NCBI GenBank assembly: GCA_003241695.1
Contig: QFPN01000008.1
Location: 62,001 to 126,000 of the forward strand
Origin: Ancylobacter novellus
Lineage (GTDB): Bacteria; Pseudomonadota; Alphaproteobacteria; Rhizobiales; Methylopilaceae
Length of the DNA: 64,000 nucleotides
Direction: 5' to 3'
Shown: piece after piece, positions 18,121-25,912 of the stretch
Numbering within the stretch: the stretch's first letter is position 1
How the letters are laid out: every line of letters begins with the position of its first letter
The notes under the pieces: generated by a model
The model's input: only the letters and a program-made list of their open reading frames with translations
The model's database searches: none
What the model was told of the DNA's origin: nothing
Position numbers and translations under genes: made by a program

Positions 18121-18232
18121 TCTTCGAGGTCGGCCCCCGCCCTGAAGGCGCCGGACGGATCCCCCCCGCCCCTCTCCGTTCCGGACGCCTCGAAGACCAC
18201 GCCCGGCCGATGGGGATCGGCCGGGCGTTTTT
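18121..18232 (+). ncRNA. Candidate structured RNA ending in an intrinsic terminator
   Basis: In a 514-bp gap upstream of leuC. TCTTCGAGG (18121-18129) can pair with CCTCGAAGA (18188-18196). Inside it GGCG (18147-18150) can pair with CGCC (18186-18189), and CCGG/CGGA segments at 18151-18159 can pair with TCCG/CCGG at 18175-18184. A perfect 12-bp hairpin with a T5 run follows directly. No protein-coding frame is credible in this stretch. It may be a small RNA or an attenuator-like leader; no known Rfam family was recognised. Confidence 0.4.
18200..18232 (+). terminator. Rho-independent terminator
   Basis: CGCCCGGCCGAT (18200-18211), loop GGGG, ATCGGCCGGGCG (18216-18227), then TTTTT (18228-18232). 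The 12-bp stem is perfect and the T-run is on the plus strand only, so it ends a plus-strand transcript although no plus-strand gene lies just upstream. Confidence 0.85.
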
Positions 18233-18273
18233 CCATGGGCCGCTTTCCTTGGGCCGCCCCGCGGTTTCGCCAA

Positions 18274-18302
18274 TTGCAACTCGTTCCAGACTGACCCTAT
18301 AT
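18274..18302 (+). promoter_or_regulatory. Sigma-70-type promoter candidate for leuC
   Basis: TTGCAA (18274-18279), 17-bp spacer, CTATAT (18297-18302). The predicted start point is near 18309-18310, giving leuC a leader of about 190 nt. It is located just after the terminator at 18200-18232. Confidence 0.45.
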
Positions 18303-18309
18303 GGCGGCC

Positions 18310-18435
18310 ATGACAGGACGCAGGATCAGCGCCGGGCTGACGTCGGAGGGCTTCGCCGCCCTGACCGACCATGCGCGCCTGCCGTCCCGCTTCCATGCGC
18401 GTCTGTCCGGGATCGCGACCCGACTTCGGGGCTGA
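18310..18435 (+). CDS. Possible 41-codon leader ORF upstream of leuC
   Basis: ATG at 18310 lies 8 nt after the -10 box of the promoter candidate, so it could be translated leaderless. The peptide is basic (MTGRRISAGLTSEGF at its start) and has five leucines in 41 residues, not clustered. It ends at TGA 18435 directly before a GC-rich hairpin (about 18435-18461) and 66 nt before leuC. A regulatory leader is possible but the coding evidence is slight. Confidence 0.22.
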   Translation: MTGRRISAGLTSEGFAALTDHARLPSRFHARLSGIATRLRG

Positions 18436-18501
18436 GCCCGCCGCGGCGCTGTCGCGGCTCACGCATCCGACCGACGCAACCGCTCATTTCCGAGGCGAAC
18501 A

Positions 18502-19908
18502 ATGGCCGCCCCCAAAACCCTCTACGACAAGATCTTCGACGACCACGTCGTCGACCGCCAGCCCGACGGCTCCGTGCTGCTCTACATCGACCGCCACCTC
18601 GTCCACGAGGTGACGAGCCCGCAGGCCTTCGAGGGGCTGCGCACGAGCGGGCGCAAGGTGCGCGCGCCGCACAAGACGCTCGCGGTCGTCGACCACAACG
18701 TGCCGACCTCGGACCGGAACCTGCCGAACCCCGACCCGGAAAGCGCCGCCCAGATCGAGGCGCTGGCCGAGAACACGCGCGAATTCGGCATCCAGTACTA
18801 CGACGCCTTCGACAAGCGGCAGGGCATCGTCCACGTCGTGGGCCCCGAGCAGGGCTTCACCTTGCCCGGCACCACGATCGTGTGCGGCGACAGCCACACC
18901 TCGACCCACGGCGCGTTCGGGGCGCTGGCGCACGGCATCGGCACGTCGGAGGTCGAGCATGTGCTCGCGACCCAGACGCTGATCCAGACCAAGGCCAAGA
19001 ACATGCGCATCGTCGTCGACGGCGCGCTGCCGGAAGGCGTCGGCGCCAAGGACGTCATCCTCGCGATCATCGGAGAGATCGGCACCGCCGGCGGCACCGG
19101 CTACGTCATGGAGTACGCCGGCGACACCATCGAGAGCCTCTCGATGGAAGGCCGCATGACGGTCTGCAACATGTCGATCGAGGGCGGGGCCCGCGCCGGC
19201 CTCGTCGCGCCGGACCAGAAGGCCTACGACTTCCTGGAAGGCCGCCCGATGGCTCCGAAGGGCGAAGCCTGGGACGCGGCGCGCCGCTACTGGGACACGC
19301 TGAAGACCGACGAGGGCGCGCATTTCGACCGCATCGTGCGGCTCGACGGCGCGAACCTGCCGCCGATCGTCTCGTGGGGCACGAGCCCGCAGGACGTGGT
19401 CTCGATCAACGGCGTGGTGCCGGATCCGGAGGCGGCGGCCGACGAGGCGAAGCGCGCCGCGATCCGCCGCGCGCTCGCCTATATGGGCCTGACCGCCGGC
19501 ACGAAGATCACCGACATCGCGCTCGACCGCGTGTTCATCGGCTCCTGCACCAACGGCCGCATCGAAGATCTGCGCGCGGCCGCGAAGGTGATCGAAGGCA
19601 AGACGGTCAACGGGAACGTCAACGCCATGGTGGTGCCGGGCTCGGGGCTTGTGAAGGAACAGGCCGAGGCCGAGGGCCTCGACAAGATCTTCAAGGCCGC
19701 GGGCTTCGACTGGCGCGAGCCGGGCTGCTCGATGTGCCTCGCCATGAACCCCGACAAGCTCGCGCCCGAAGAGCGCTGCGCCTCGACCTCGAACCGCAAC
19801 TTCGAGGGCCGGCAGGGTTTTCGCGGGCGCACGCATCTGGTCTCGCCCGTGATGGCGGCGGCGGCGGCGATCGCCGGGAAGTTCGTCGACATCCGCGACT
19901 GGCGTTGA
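18502..19908 (+). CDS. leuC: 3-isopropylmalate dehydratase large subunit
   Basis: 468 residues, normal for LeuC. It isomerises 2- to 3-isopropylmalate in leucine synthesis using a [4Fe-4S] cluster, together with LeuD (not in the window). Cluster cysteines are Cys349 (FIGSCTNGR), Cys409 and Cys412 (GCSMCLAMNP). VCGDSHTSTHGAFGALAHG and the C-terminal SNRNFEGRQG are aconitase-family signatures. ATG at 18502 gives the standard N-terminus (KTLYDKIFDDHVV). It stands alone, preceded by an unusual leader. Confidence 0.97.
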   Translation: MAAPKTLYDKIFDDHVVDRQPDGSVLLYIDRHLVHEVTSPQAFEGLRTSGRKVRAPHKTLAVVDHNVPTSDRNLPNPDPESAAQIEALAENTREFGIQYYDAFDKRQGIVHVVGPEQGFTLPGTTIVCGDSHTSTHGAFGALAHGIGTSEVEHVLATQTLIQTKAKNMRIVVDGALPEGVGAKDVILAIIGEIGTAGGTGYVMEYAGDTIESLSMEGRMTVCNMSIEGGARAGLVAPDQKAYDFLEGRPMAPKGEAWDAARRYWDTLKTDEGAHFDRIVRLDGANLPPIVSWGTSPQDVVSINGVVPDPEAAADEAKRAAIRRALAYMGLTAGTKITDIALDRVFIGSCTNGRIEDLRAAAKVIEGKTVNGNVNAMVVPGSGLVKEQAEAEGLDKIFKAAGFDWREPGCSMCLAMNPDKLAPEERCASTSNRNFEGRQGFRGRTHLVSPVMAAAAAIAGKFVDIRDWR

Positions 19909-19931
19909 CCGAGCAGGCGCGACGCCTGTGA

Positions 19932-20038
19932 CCCCTTCTCCCGCATGCGGGAGAAGGTAAGGACGAGGGGGCTTCGATTGGAGGCGCCCCTCGCCGACCT
20001 CCCCTCACCCCCTACCCTCTCCCGCAAGCGGGAGAGGG
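19932..20038. repeat. Inverted repeat pair, CTCCCGCxxGCGGGAG family
   Basis: CCCCTTCTCCCGCATGCGGGAGAAGG(...)GAGGGG at 19932-19971, and the reversed element CCCCTCACCCCCTACCC with CTCCCGCAAGCGGGAG at 20001-20038, about 30 bp apart. It lies between leuC and the acetyltransferase gene. Confidence 0.85.
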
Positions 20039-20065
20039 AGACGACGAGCGTCGCGCGCTTCCCCC

Positions 20066-20533
20066 ATGCCCCTCGACATCCGCCCCCGCCTCGCCCCCGA
20101 CGACGCGCCGCTGTTCGCGCCGCTGCTCGCGGCCTATTCAGACGCGCTGCTCGGGCGGGACGCCCCGAGCGCGCCCGACGAGGCCTACGCCCGAAAGCTG
20201 CTGTCGGACGAGGAGCCTGTGGCCAACGTCGCCGGCGCGTTCCTCGACGGGCGGCTGGTGGGCTTCGCGCTCTATTACGACCTGCCGGAAGCGATCTCGG
20301 GCCTGCGCGCCGGCCAGCTCGACGATCTCTACGTCTCGCCCGAGGCGCGCGGAAACGGGGTCGCGCAGGCCCTGGTCGCCCGCCTCGTCGAGGAGGGCGC
20401 GCGGCTCGGCTGGATGCATCTCAGATGGATGGTTCCGGAGAAGAACCCGGCCTCCGCGCTCTACGACCGGATCGCCGAGCGCGCGCCGTGGCGCAACTAC
20501 GTGGTCCGGATCGACACGTCGCTGGACTGGTGA
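20066..20533 (+). CDS. GNAT family N-acetyltransferase
   Basis: 155 residues. The acetyl-CoA-binding motif A is LDDLYVSPEARGNGVAQALV (about 88-107), followed by ALYDRIAER near the C-terminus. The substrate is unknown. ATG at 20066 follows the repeat element directly; there is no clear Shine-Dalgarno sequence. It is not obviously in an operon with leuC because the repeat pair intervenes. Confidence 0.88.
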   Translation: MPLDIRPRLAPDDAPLFAPLLAAYSDALLGRDAPSAPDEAYARKLLSDEEPVANVAGAFLDGRLVGFALYYDLPEAISGLRAGQLDDLYVSPEARGNGVAQALVARLVEEGARLGWMHLRWMVPEKNPASALYDRIAERAPWRNYVVRIDTSLDW

Positions 20534-20663
20534 GGCCCGAACCGGCCTGGTTCAATGATTTCGATTCGAACCTTCGCCGGCTCACGATCGTTTCGTGTCC
20601 GCTCGCGCAAAAGCGTGGACATGACGGCGTGATCGATTCGATCCGGATCGAGGAGCTCGACGC

Positions 20664-20903
20664 TTACTCGAAGCTGGTGCAACGGGCGACGGAGCGCTGC
20701 TCCTTGGGCCACTGGCGGTTGCGGCTTTCGGGCAGGAAGGCGACGCGGCACACCGCCGTCGGACGCGCCGACTGGTAATAGACCCGCGGGATCGGACGCT
20801 CATAGACGTGCTCGCGGGCGCGATAGGGCATGTCGGCCGCCGCCGCGGGCAGGCCCGAGATCGCCGTCAAAGCCACGGCGGACGCCAGAGCGATACGCTT
20901 CAT
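20664..20903 (-). CDS. Small secreted protein, unknown function
   Basis: 79 residues. ATG at 20903 is preceded by GAAGGAT 8 nt upstream. A longer frame starts upstream without such support. The signal peptide is KRIALASAVALTAISGLPAAAA, with cleavage before DMPYRAREHVYERP. The mature part of about 56 residues is Tyr/Arg/Pro-rich with two cysteines. A similar AADMPY-type small exported protein is common in Hyphomicrobiales, but I know no function. Confidence 0.6.
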   Translation of the reverse strand: MKRIALASAVALTAISGLPAAAADMPYRAREHVYERPIPRVYYQSARPTAVCRVAFLPESRNRQWPKEQRSVARCTSFE

Positions 20904-21060
20904 CGTCGTCGATCCTTCATGCGCGGACGCCCGCGCGGAACCGGAATCTCGAGCCCGGCGCGAAGCGTCCTGACCCAAGGATGGCGCAAATTCCGCACGC
21001 CTCAAGCTTTATGGGCGCCGGACGCCCTGCTTTCGGCCGCGCTGCGGCCCCGAAGACACG

Positions 21061-21090
21061 AAAACGCCCGGCCCCTGAGGGGACCGGGCG
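21061..21090 (-). terminator. Rho-independent terminator for the gene at 21122-21412
   Basis: On the minus strand, CGCCCGGTCCCCTCAGGGGCCGGGCG (hairpin at 21065-21090) is followed by TTTT (21064-21061). It sits 31 bp after the stop codon of the small secreted protein. Confidence 0.8.
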
Positions 21091-21121
21091 CTTCGCGATC
21101 CGGCGCGAGGCCGGGAACGGA

Positions 21122-21412
21122 TCAGCGAACGCGGACGACGATGCCCGGACGCGGAGCCGGACGGTAGTAGCGGCGCGGCGCGACGTAGACGCGGCGGTTC
21201 ACGACCGGCGCGCGGGTGCACTGCTGGGTGGTGGTGACGCGGCGAACGCCGTTGCGAACGACCACCTTCTTCACGGTGCGGCAGGCGACGTCGGTCGTGA
21301 CCGCGGGAGCGGCGATGACGCCGTGGACCGCGATCGGGGCGGCGTTGGCCGAGCCCATCGCCAGAACGCCCATGGCGCCCGCGACGCCGGCCGAGAGAAG
21401 GATGTTCCGCAT
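21122..21412 (-). CDS. Small secreted basic protein, unknown function
   Basis: 96 residues. A strong Shine-Dalgarno (AAGGAG, 7 nt before ATG 21412) and a terminator 31 bp after the stop mark a real monocistronic unit. The signal peptide runs to about residue 24 (VLAMGSANA). The mature chain is very basic with VACRTVKKVVVRNGVRRV, a second Cys in QQCTRAP, and a Tyr/Arg/Pro-rich tail. This resembles small periplasmic proteins found widely in Hyphomicrobiales. The function is unknown. Confidence 0.68.
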   Translation of the reverse strand: MRNILLSAGVAGAMGVLAMGSANAAPIAVHGVIAAPAVTTDVACRTVKKVVVRNGVRRVTTTQQCTRAPVVNRRVYVAPRRYYRPAPRPGIVVRVR

Positions 21413-21738
21413 GTCTTGTCTCCTTGAGGGTCCGTCAGTGTTCGTGTGGCGGCGTCCGCCGGGATAAAGGCAGTTTCGTTTAAGGCGGGTGAACCGGCCT
21501 TGAAATCGACGTTCATCGGGCGTTCACGGCGGGATCACGTCATCGGGATCGCGCCGCCGCGGGGCTGACATAGCGTTCTCCGCTCGCGCGTCGAGACGCC
21601 GTCGTCATCTCGGCCTTCCGGCCTTCGCATTGGGTCTCACGCGCCGGCTGCAAAAACCCTTCGCCGGCTGGACTTAGACCTTAGACGCGACGATCCGGCG
21701 GATTGATCGGCGGCCCGCTCTGAACGAGCCTGCGCGTC
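21413..21738. other. 326-bp intergenic region without a gene
   Basis: Divergent spacer between the small secreted protein (minus) and the zincin (plus). It contains a possible minus-strand -10 region around 21462-21470 (TTTATCC on the minus strand) and no long repeat. I see no convincing coding frame or RNA. Confidence 0.6.
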
Positions 21739-22155
21739 ATGACCAATTTCGACTGGACCAGCGCCAAGGCTCCGAGCCTCGCGGAGATCGAGGCGCTCGC
21801 CGACGCCGCGCTCAGGGAGCTGCCGGAAAACTTCCGCGCGCTGACCCGCGGCGTCGTCGTGCGCGTCGACGACTTTCCGACCGAGGACGTGCTCGACGAA
21901 CTCGGCGCCGAAAGCGAGTTCGATCTGCTCGGGCTGTTCACCGGCGTCGGCCTCGCGCAGGGCGAGGCGAGCGCGCGCACGGGGCAGATGCCCAACGTCG
22001 TGCATCTCTATCGCCGGCCGATCCTCGACTACTGGGCCGAGCACGACGAGGCGCTCGGAGCGATCGTGACCCATGTGCTCGTGCACGAGATCGGCCACCA
22101 TTTCGGGCTGTCGGACGACGACATGGAGACGATCGAGGCGAACGCCGGCGCCTGA
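21739..22155 (+). CDS. Metallopeptidase-family protein (zincin, HExxH)
   Basis: 138 residues. The HEIGHHFGLSDDDME segment holds the zinc-binding HExxH at residues 116-120 and a downstream Asp as likely third ligand, as in the DUF1025/zincin_1 family. No signal peptide, so cytoplasmic. The substrate is unknown. The next gene (22225) is co-directional 69 bp away. Confidence 0.87.
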   Translation: MTNFDWTSAKAPSLAEIEALADAALRELPENFRALTRGVVVRVDDFPTEDVLDELGAESEFDLLGLFTGVGLAQGEASARTGQMPNVVHLYRRPILDYWAEHDEALGAIVTHVLVHEIGHHFGLSDDDMETIEANAGA

Positions 22156-22224
22156 CGCCTTGATCCGGCCGCGGCGCGCCGCCACCTTGGGACTGACGTT
22201 CGCCCGAACCCAGGAGCGCCGCCG

Positions 22225-22566
22225 ATGGACGCCGACAGCTTCGCCTCCAACGAGACCCGCGTGAAGCGCGAGTTCTGGCCGACGCTGCGCCGCGTGGCGC
22301 GGAACATCCCGTTCGCCGAGGACGCGGTCGCGGCCTATTACTGCGCCCTCGACCGGGAGACGCCGATGCATGTGCGCGCGGCGCTGATCGGCGCGCTCGC
22401 CTATTTCGTGATGCCGCTCGACGCGGTGCCGGATTTCCTGCCGCTGATGGGCTTCGCCGACGACGCCAGCATCCTCGCCGCCGCGATTGCGGCGGTGCGT
22501 CTGCACATGACCGACCGCCATCGCGAAGCCGCGCGGCGAACGCTCGCCGACGAAGAGCTCGCCTGA
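22225..22566 (+). CDS. YkvA-like protein (DUF1232)
   Basis: 113 residues. The DUF1232 core is AALIGALAYFVMPLDAVPDFLPLMGFADDASIL (about 51-83), with its typical hydrophobic hairpin and the P-x-D-x-x-P-D motif. It is a small membrane-associated protein of unknown role. ATG at 22225 follows GGAGCGCCGCCG at suitable spacing. Confidence 0.9.
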   Translation: MDADSFASNETRVKREFWPTLRRVARNIPFAEDAVAAYYCALDRETPMHVRAALIGALAYFVMPLDAVPDFLPLMGFADDASILAAAIAAVRLHMTDRHREAARRTLADEELA

Positions 22567-22743
22567 GCGCGACGCAAAACCCGCCGATCGCGCCGTGGGA
22601 ACGTGGTTTATGGTATCTTATTATGGCGCTGCGCCCGCATTCGACGATAGTCGCTTGACCGGCGGCCCTGCTTCCGCTTTCTAAACGACCCATCGGGATG
22701 GTCCGCTTGCGCGACGCCGTCCGGAACGGGAGGCTTCGGGGGC

Positions 22744-23700
22744 ATGACGACAGGGGCGAAGGCGCGCGCCGGTCTCTTCTCCGTTCTCGCGCTCCTCGCG
22801 GCGCCGGCCGCTTCCGACGCCCAGACCAGCCTGCCGCAGCCGAAGATGTCCCTGACGGGTCCGACCGCCGCTTCGGCAGGCCCGGCCGCCGCTCCCCGCG
22901 TCCTTCCCCAGCAGATCCAGCCGGCCTTCCCCGCGGCCGCCGCGCCCGCGCCGAAGGCTCAGGCCGCAACGGCGCCGCGCCGCCCGGCCTCCGAGCGCGA
23001 ATGCCTCGCCCGCGCCATGTATTTCGAAAGCGAGAAGAGCGCCGAGGACGGCATGCTCGCGGTCGGCACCGTGGTGGCGAACCGGCTGAAGTCCGGGCGC
23101 TACGGCTCGTCCTATTGCGGCGTCGTCGGCCAGCCGGGCCAGTTCGCGCCCGGCGTGCTGTCGCGCTCGATGACCGGCGCGGCCGCCGAGCGCGCCCGCC
23201 AGATGGCCGACGCCGTGCTGAAGGGCCGCCGCCATCCGAGCGCCGGCCAGGCGATGTTCTTCCACGTCGCCAACATGCGCTTCCGCTATCCCAACATGCA
23301 TTACGTGCTCGTGTCGGGCGGCAACGCCTTCTACGAGAAGCGCCGCGGCGCGACGCCGTTCGACTCGATGGCGAAGGCGGTCGCCTCGGCAAGGCGCGAC
23401 GAGGCGCTCGCGGAGCCGGTCGTCCAGGCGGCGCTCGCGAGCGCGCCCGAAGCCCCGCGCGCCGAGACGCCGCTCGCCTATGGCGGCGCTGCGGCGCCCG
23501 CCGCCGGCACCGCGCTCGCGGCCGTCGCCGCCATCCGGCCGAAGAAGACGCCGCGCGTCGTGACCCCGTCCGAGCCCGTGCTCGCCTCGATCGGCCCGGT
23601 CGCGCCGCTCCATCGCGCGCCTGATCCCGGCCGCTACGCCTACGAGCCGGCTGGCGAGGCGAACGAGATGGTCGCGGTCGCCTGGGCGCCCTTCTGGTAG
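22744..23700 (+). CDS. Cell-wall hydrolase, SleB-like
   Basis: 318 residues. A signal peptide runs to about residue 27 (ASDAQ), then a Pro/Ala-rich linker, then the Hydrolase_2 (SleB) domain at about 85-205: CLARAMYFESEKSAEDGMLA contains the catalytic Glu, followed by VVANRLKSGRYGSSYC and GGNAFYEKRR. A low-complexity Ala/Pro tail of about 100 residues follows. It is predicted to be a periplasmic peptidoglycan amidase or transglycosylase-like enzyme. SleB homologues in non-sporulating proteobacteria act in cell-wall remodelling. Confidence 0.88.
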   Translation: MTTGAKARAGLFSVLALLAAPAASDAQTSLPQPKMSLTGPTAASAGPAAAPRVLPQQIQPAFPAAAAPAPKAQAATAPRRPASERECLARAMYFESEKSAEDGMLAVGTVVANRLKSGRYGSSYCGVVGQPGQFAPGVLSRSMTGAAAERARQMADAVLKGRRHPSAGQAMFFHVANMRFRYPNMHYVLVSGGNAFYEKRRGATPFDSMAKAVASARRDEALAEPVVQAALASAPEAPRAETPLAYGGAAAPAAGTALAAVAAIRPKKTPRVVTPSEPVLASIGPVAPLHRAPDPGRYAYEPAGEANEMVAVAWAPFW

Positions 23701-23821
23701 GCTTCGCCGTCCGACGATCTGCCCATTGCGGCGCCGCACACGTGAGCTAAACACTCAGGCGCGGCGAGGGATTTCCAAAGGCCCCGCCCTTCCCGTCCAT
23801 CCAAGGCGAGGCGACAAGGCG

Positions 23822-25792
23822 ATGGCCGACAAACCCTGGCTGTTCCGCACCTATGCGGGCCACTCCTCGCCGGTGGAGTCCAACAAGCTCTACAAGTCGA
23901 ACCTCGCCAAGGGCCAGACGGGCCTCTCGGTCGCCTTCGACCTGCCGACCCAGACCGGCTACGACCCCGACCACGTGCTCTCGAAGGGCGAGGTCGGCAA
24001 GGTCGGCGTGCCGGTCTCCCATCTCGGCGACATGCGGACTCTCTTCCACGAGATCCCGCTCGAGCAGATGAACACCTCGATGACGATCAACGCGACGGCG
24101 GCGTGGCTGCTGTCGCTCTACGTCGCGCTCGCGGAAGAACAGGGCGCGGATCGCCGCGCGCTGCAGGGCACCACGCAGAACGACATCATCAAGGAATATC
24201 TCTCGCGCGGCACCTACGTGTTCCCGCCCGCGCCGTCGCTCCGGCTCATCCGCGACGTCATCACCTTCACCACCTCGGCGCTGCCGAAGTGGAACCCGAT
24301 GAACGTCTGCTCCTACCACCTGCAGGAGGCCGGCGCGACGCCGGTGCAGGAACTTGCCTACGCGCTTGCGACCGCCATCGCGGTGCTGGACGAGGTGAAG
24401 GAGACCAACCCCTCCGAGGAGGTGTTCGCCCAGACGGTGCAGCGCATCTCGTTCTTCGTGAACGCGGGGATGAAGTTCATCACCGAGATTGCGAAGATGC
24501 GCGCCTTCGTCGACCTCTGGGAGGAGATCACCCGCGACCGCTACGGCGTAAAGGACGAGAAGTCCCGCCGCTTCCGCTACGGCGTGCAGGTCAATTCCCT
24601 CGGCCTCACCGAGCCGCAGCCCGAGAACAACGTCTACCGCATCCTGATCCAGACGCTCGCGGTGACGCTCTCGAAGGACGCGCGCGCCCGCGCGGTGCAG
24701 CTTCCGGCCTGGAACGAGGCGCTCGGCCTGCCGCGCCCGTGGGACCAGCAGTGGTCGCTGCGCGCCCAGCAGATCCTGGCTTATGAGACCGACATCCTCG
24801 ACTACGCCGACATCTTCAACGGCTCGACGGTGATGGACGCCAAGGTCGAGGCGCTGAAGGAGGAGGCCCGCGCCGAGCTCGCCCGCATCGACGAGATGGG
24901 CGGCGCGATCTCCGCCGTGCAGGCCGGCTACATGAAGGGCCGCCTGGTCGAGTCGAACGCGCGGCGCCTCGCGGCGATCGAGAGCGGCGAGCAGATCGTC
25001 GTCGGGGTCAACAAGTTCCAGAACGGCGAGCCCTCGCCGCTGTCGACCGGGTCCGGCGCGATCCAGGTGGTGCCCGAAAGCGTCGGCCAGGAGGCGATCG
25101 AGCGCCTCAACGCCTGGAAGGCGCAGCGCGACCAGAAGGCGGTCGACAAGGCGCTGGCCGAGCTGTCGGCGGCGGCCAAGGAAGACCGCAACGTCATGGA
25201 GGCGTCGATCGCGGCGGCCAAGGCCGGCGTCACCACCGGCGAGTGGGGCCAGACGCTGCGCGACATCTTCGGCCAGTACCGCGCCCCGACCGGCGTCGGC
25301 AAGGCGGTGCGCGAGGCGAGCGGCGGCGACGCCATCGCCGAGGTGCGCAAGCAGGTCGACGCCGCCTCGCGGACGCTCGGCCGGCGGCTCAAGCTGCTCG
25401 TCGGCAAGCCCGGGCTCGACGGCCATTCGAACGGCGCCGAGCAGATCGCGGTCCGCGCCCGCGACTGCGGCTTCGAGGTCGTCTACGAAGGCATCCGGCT
25501 GACCCCCGCCGAGATCGTCAACGCGGCGCTGGAAGAGGGCGTCCACGTCGTGGGGCTCTCGATCCTGTCCGGCTCCCACGTGCCGCTGGTGCGCGACGTG
25601 CTGGAGCGGATGCGGAAAGAGGGGCTCGACGACGTGCCGGTGATCGTCGGCGGCATCATCCCGCCGGAGGACGAGACCCAGCTCAAGACCATGGGCGTCA
25701 CCGCCGTCTACACGCCGAAGAACTTCGACCTCACCGCCATCATGGCCGACATCGTCCGGATCGCCGAAGGCGCGGGCGAGAAGGCGGCGTAA
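23822..25792 (+). CDS. ecm: Ethylmalonyl-CoA mutase (MeaA)
   Basis: 656 residues. A coenzyme B12-dependent acyl-CoA mutase of the MeaA/Ecm type, converting (2R)-ethylmalonyl-CoA to (2S)-methylsuccinyl-CoA in the ethylmalonyl-CoA pathway. The catalytic domain begins PWLFRTYAGHSSPVESN and shows FDLPTQTGYDPDHVLSKGEV and TISG-equivalent SMTINATAAWLL. The C-terminal cobalamin domain has GLDGHSNGAEQ at about 532-542 (DxHxxG) and SILSGSHVPL. The start is ATG at 23822, with 32 codons of non-conserved frame upstream excluded. Its product is the substrate of the dehydrogenase at 14746-16425. A CGCCGC-gttat-GCGGCG hairpin (25829-25845) follows the stop. Confidence 0.94.
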   Translation: MADKPWLFRTYAGHSSPVESNKLYKSNLAKGQTGLSVAFDLPTQTGYDPDHVLSKGEVGKVGVPVSHLGDMRTLFHEIPLEQMNTSMTINATAAWLLSLYVALAEEQGADRRALQGTTQNDIIKEYLSRGTYVFPPAPSLRLIRDVITFTTSALPKWNPMNVCSYHLQEAGATPVQELAYALATAIAVLDEVKETNPSEEVFAQTVQRISFFVNAGMKFITEIAKMRAFVDLWEEITRDRYGVKDEKSRRFRYGVQVNSLGLTEPQPENNVYRILIQTLAVTLSKDARARAVQLPAWNEALGLPRPWDQQWSLRAQQILAYETDILDYADIFNGSTVMDAKVEALKEEARAELARIDEMGGAISAVQAGYMKGRLVESNARRLAAIESGEQIVVGVNKFQNGEPSPLSTGSGAIQVVPESVGQEAIERLNAWKAQRDQKAVDKALAELSAAAKEDRNVMEASIAAAKAGVTTGEWGQTLRDIFGQYRAPTGVGKAVREASGGDAIAEVRKQVDAASRTLGRRLKLLVGKPGLDGHSNGAEQIAVRARDCGFEVVYEGIRLTPAEIVNAALEEGVHVVGLSILSGSHVPLVRDVLERMRKEGLDDVPVIVGGIIPPEDETQLKTMGVTAVYTPKNFDLTAIMADIVRIAEGAGEKAA

Positions 25793-25912
25793 GCGAGGGC
25801 GGGAACGTTCGGCGGGAACAAGCGCGCACGCCGCGTTATGCGGCGTACTGCTCTGGACGACTGATAACCAGCCTGCAATGATCAGTTATTCGTCGTCGTT
25901 GTGGGGGTCGAG

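Noticed and set aside
18043..18462. 139-codon minus-strand frame upstream of leuC
   Set aside because: It crosses the structured RNA and terminator, has no ribosome site and no recognisable domain.
20548..20600. tRNA-like GGTTCGAATC segment on the minus strand
   Set aside because: The flanking bases cannot form a T-arm, and no anticodon or acceptor stem can be drawn.
23701..23821. Cobalamin riboswitch upstream of the B12-dependent mutase
   Set aside because: The 121-bp spacer lacks a B12-box-like sequence and is too short for the full fold.
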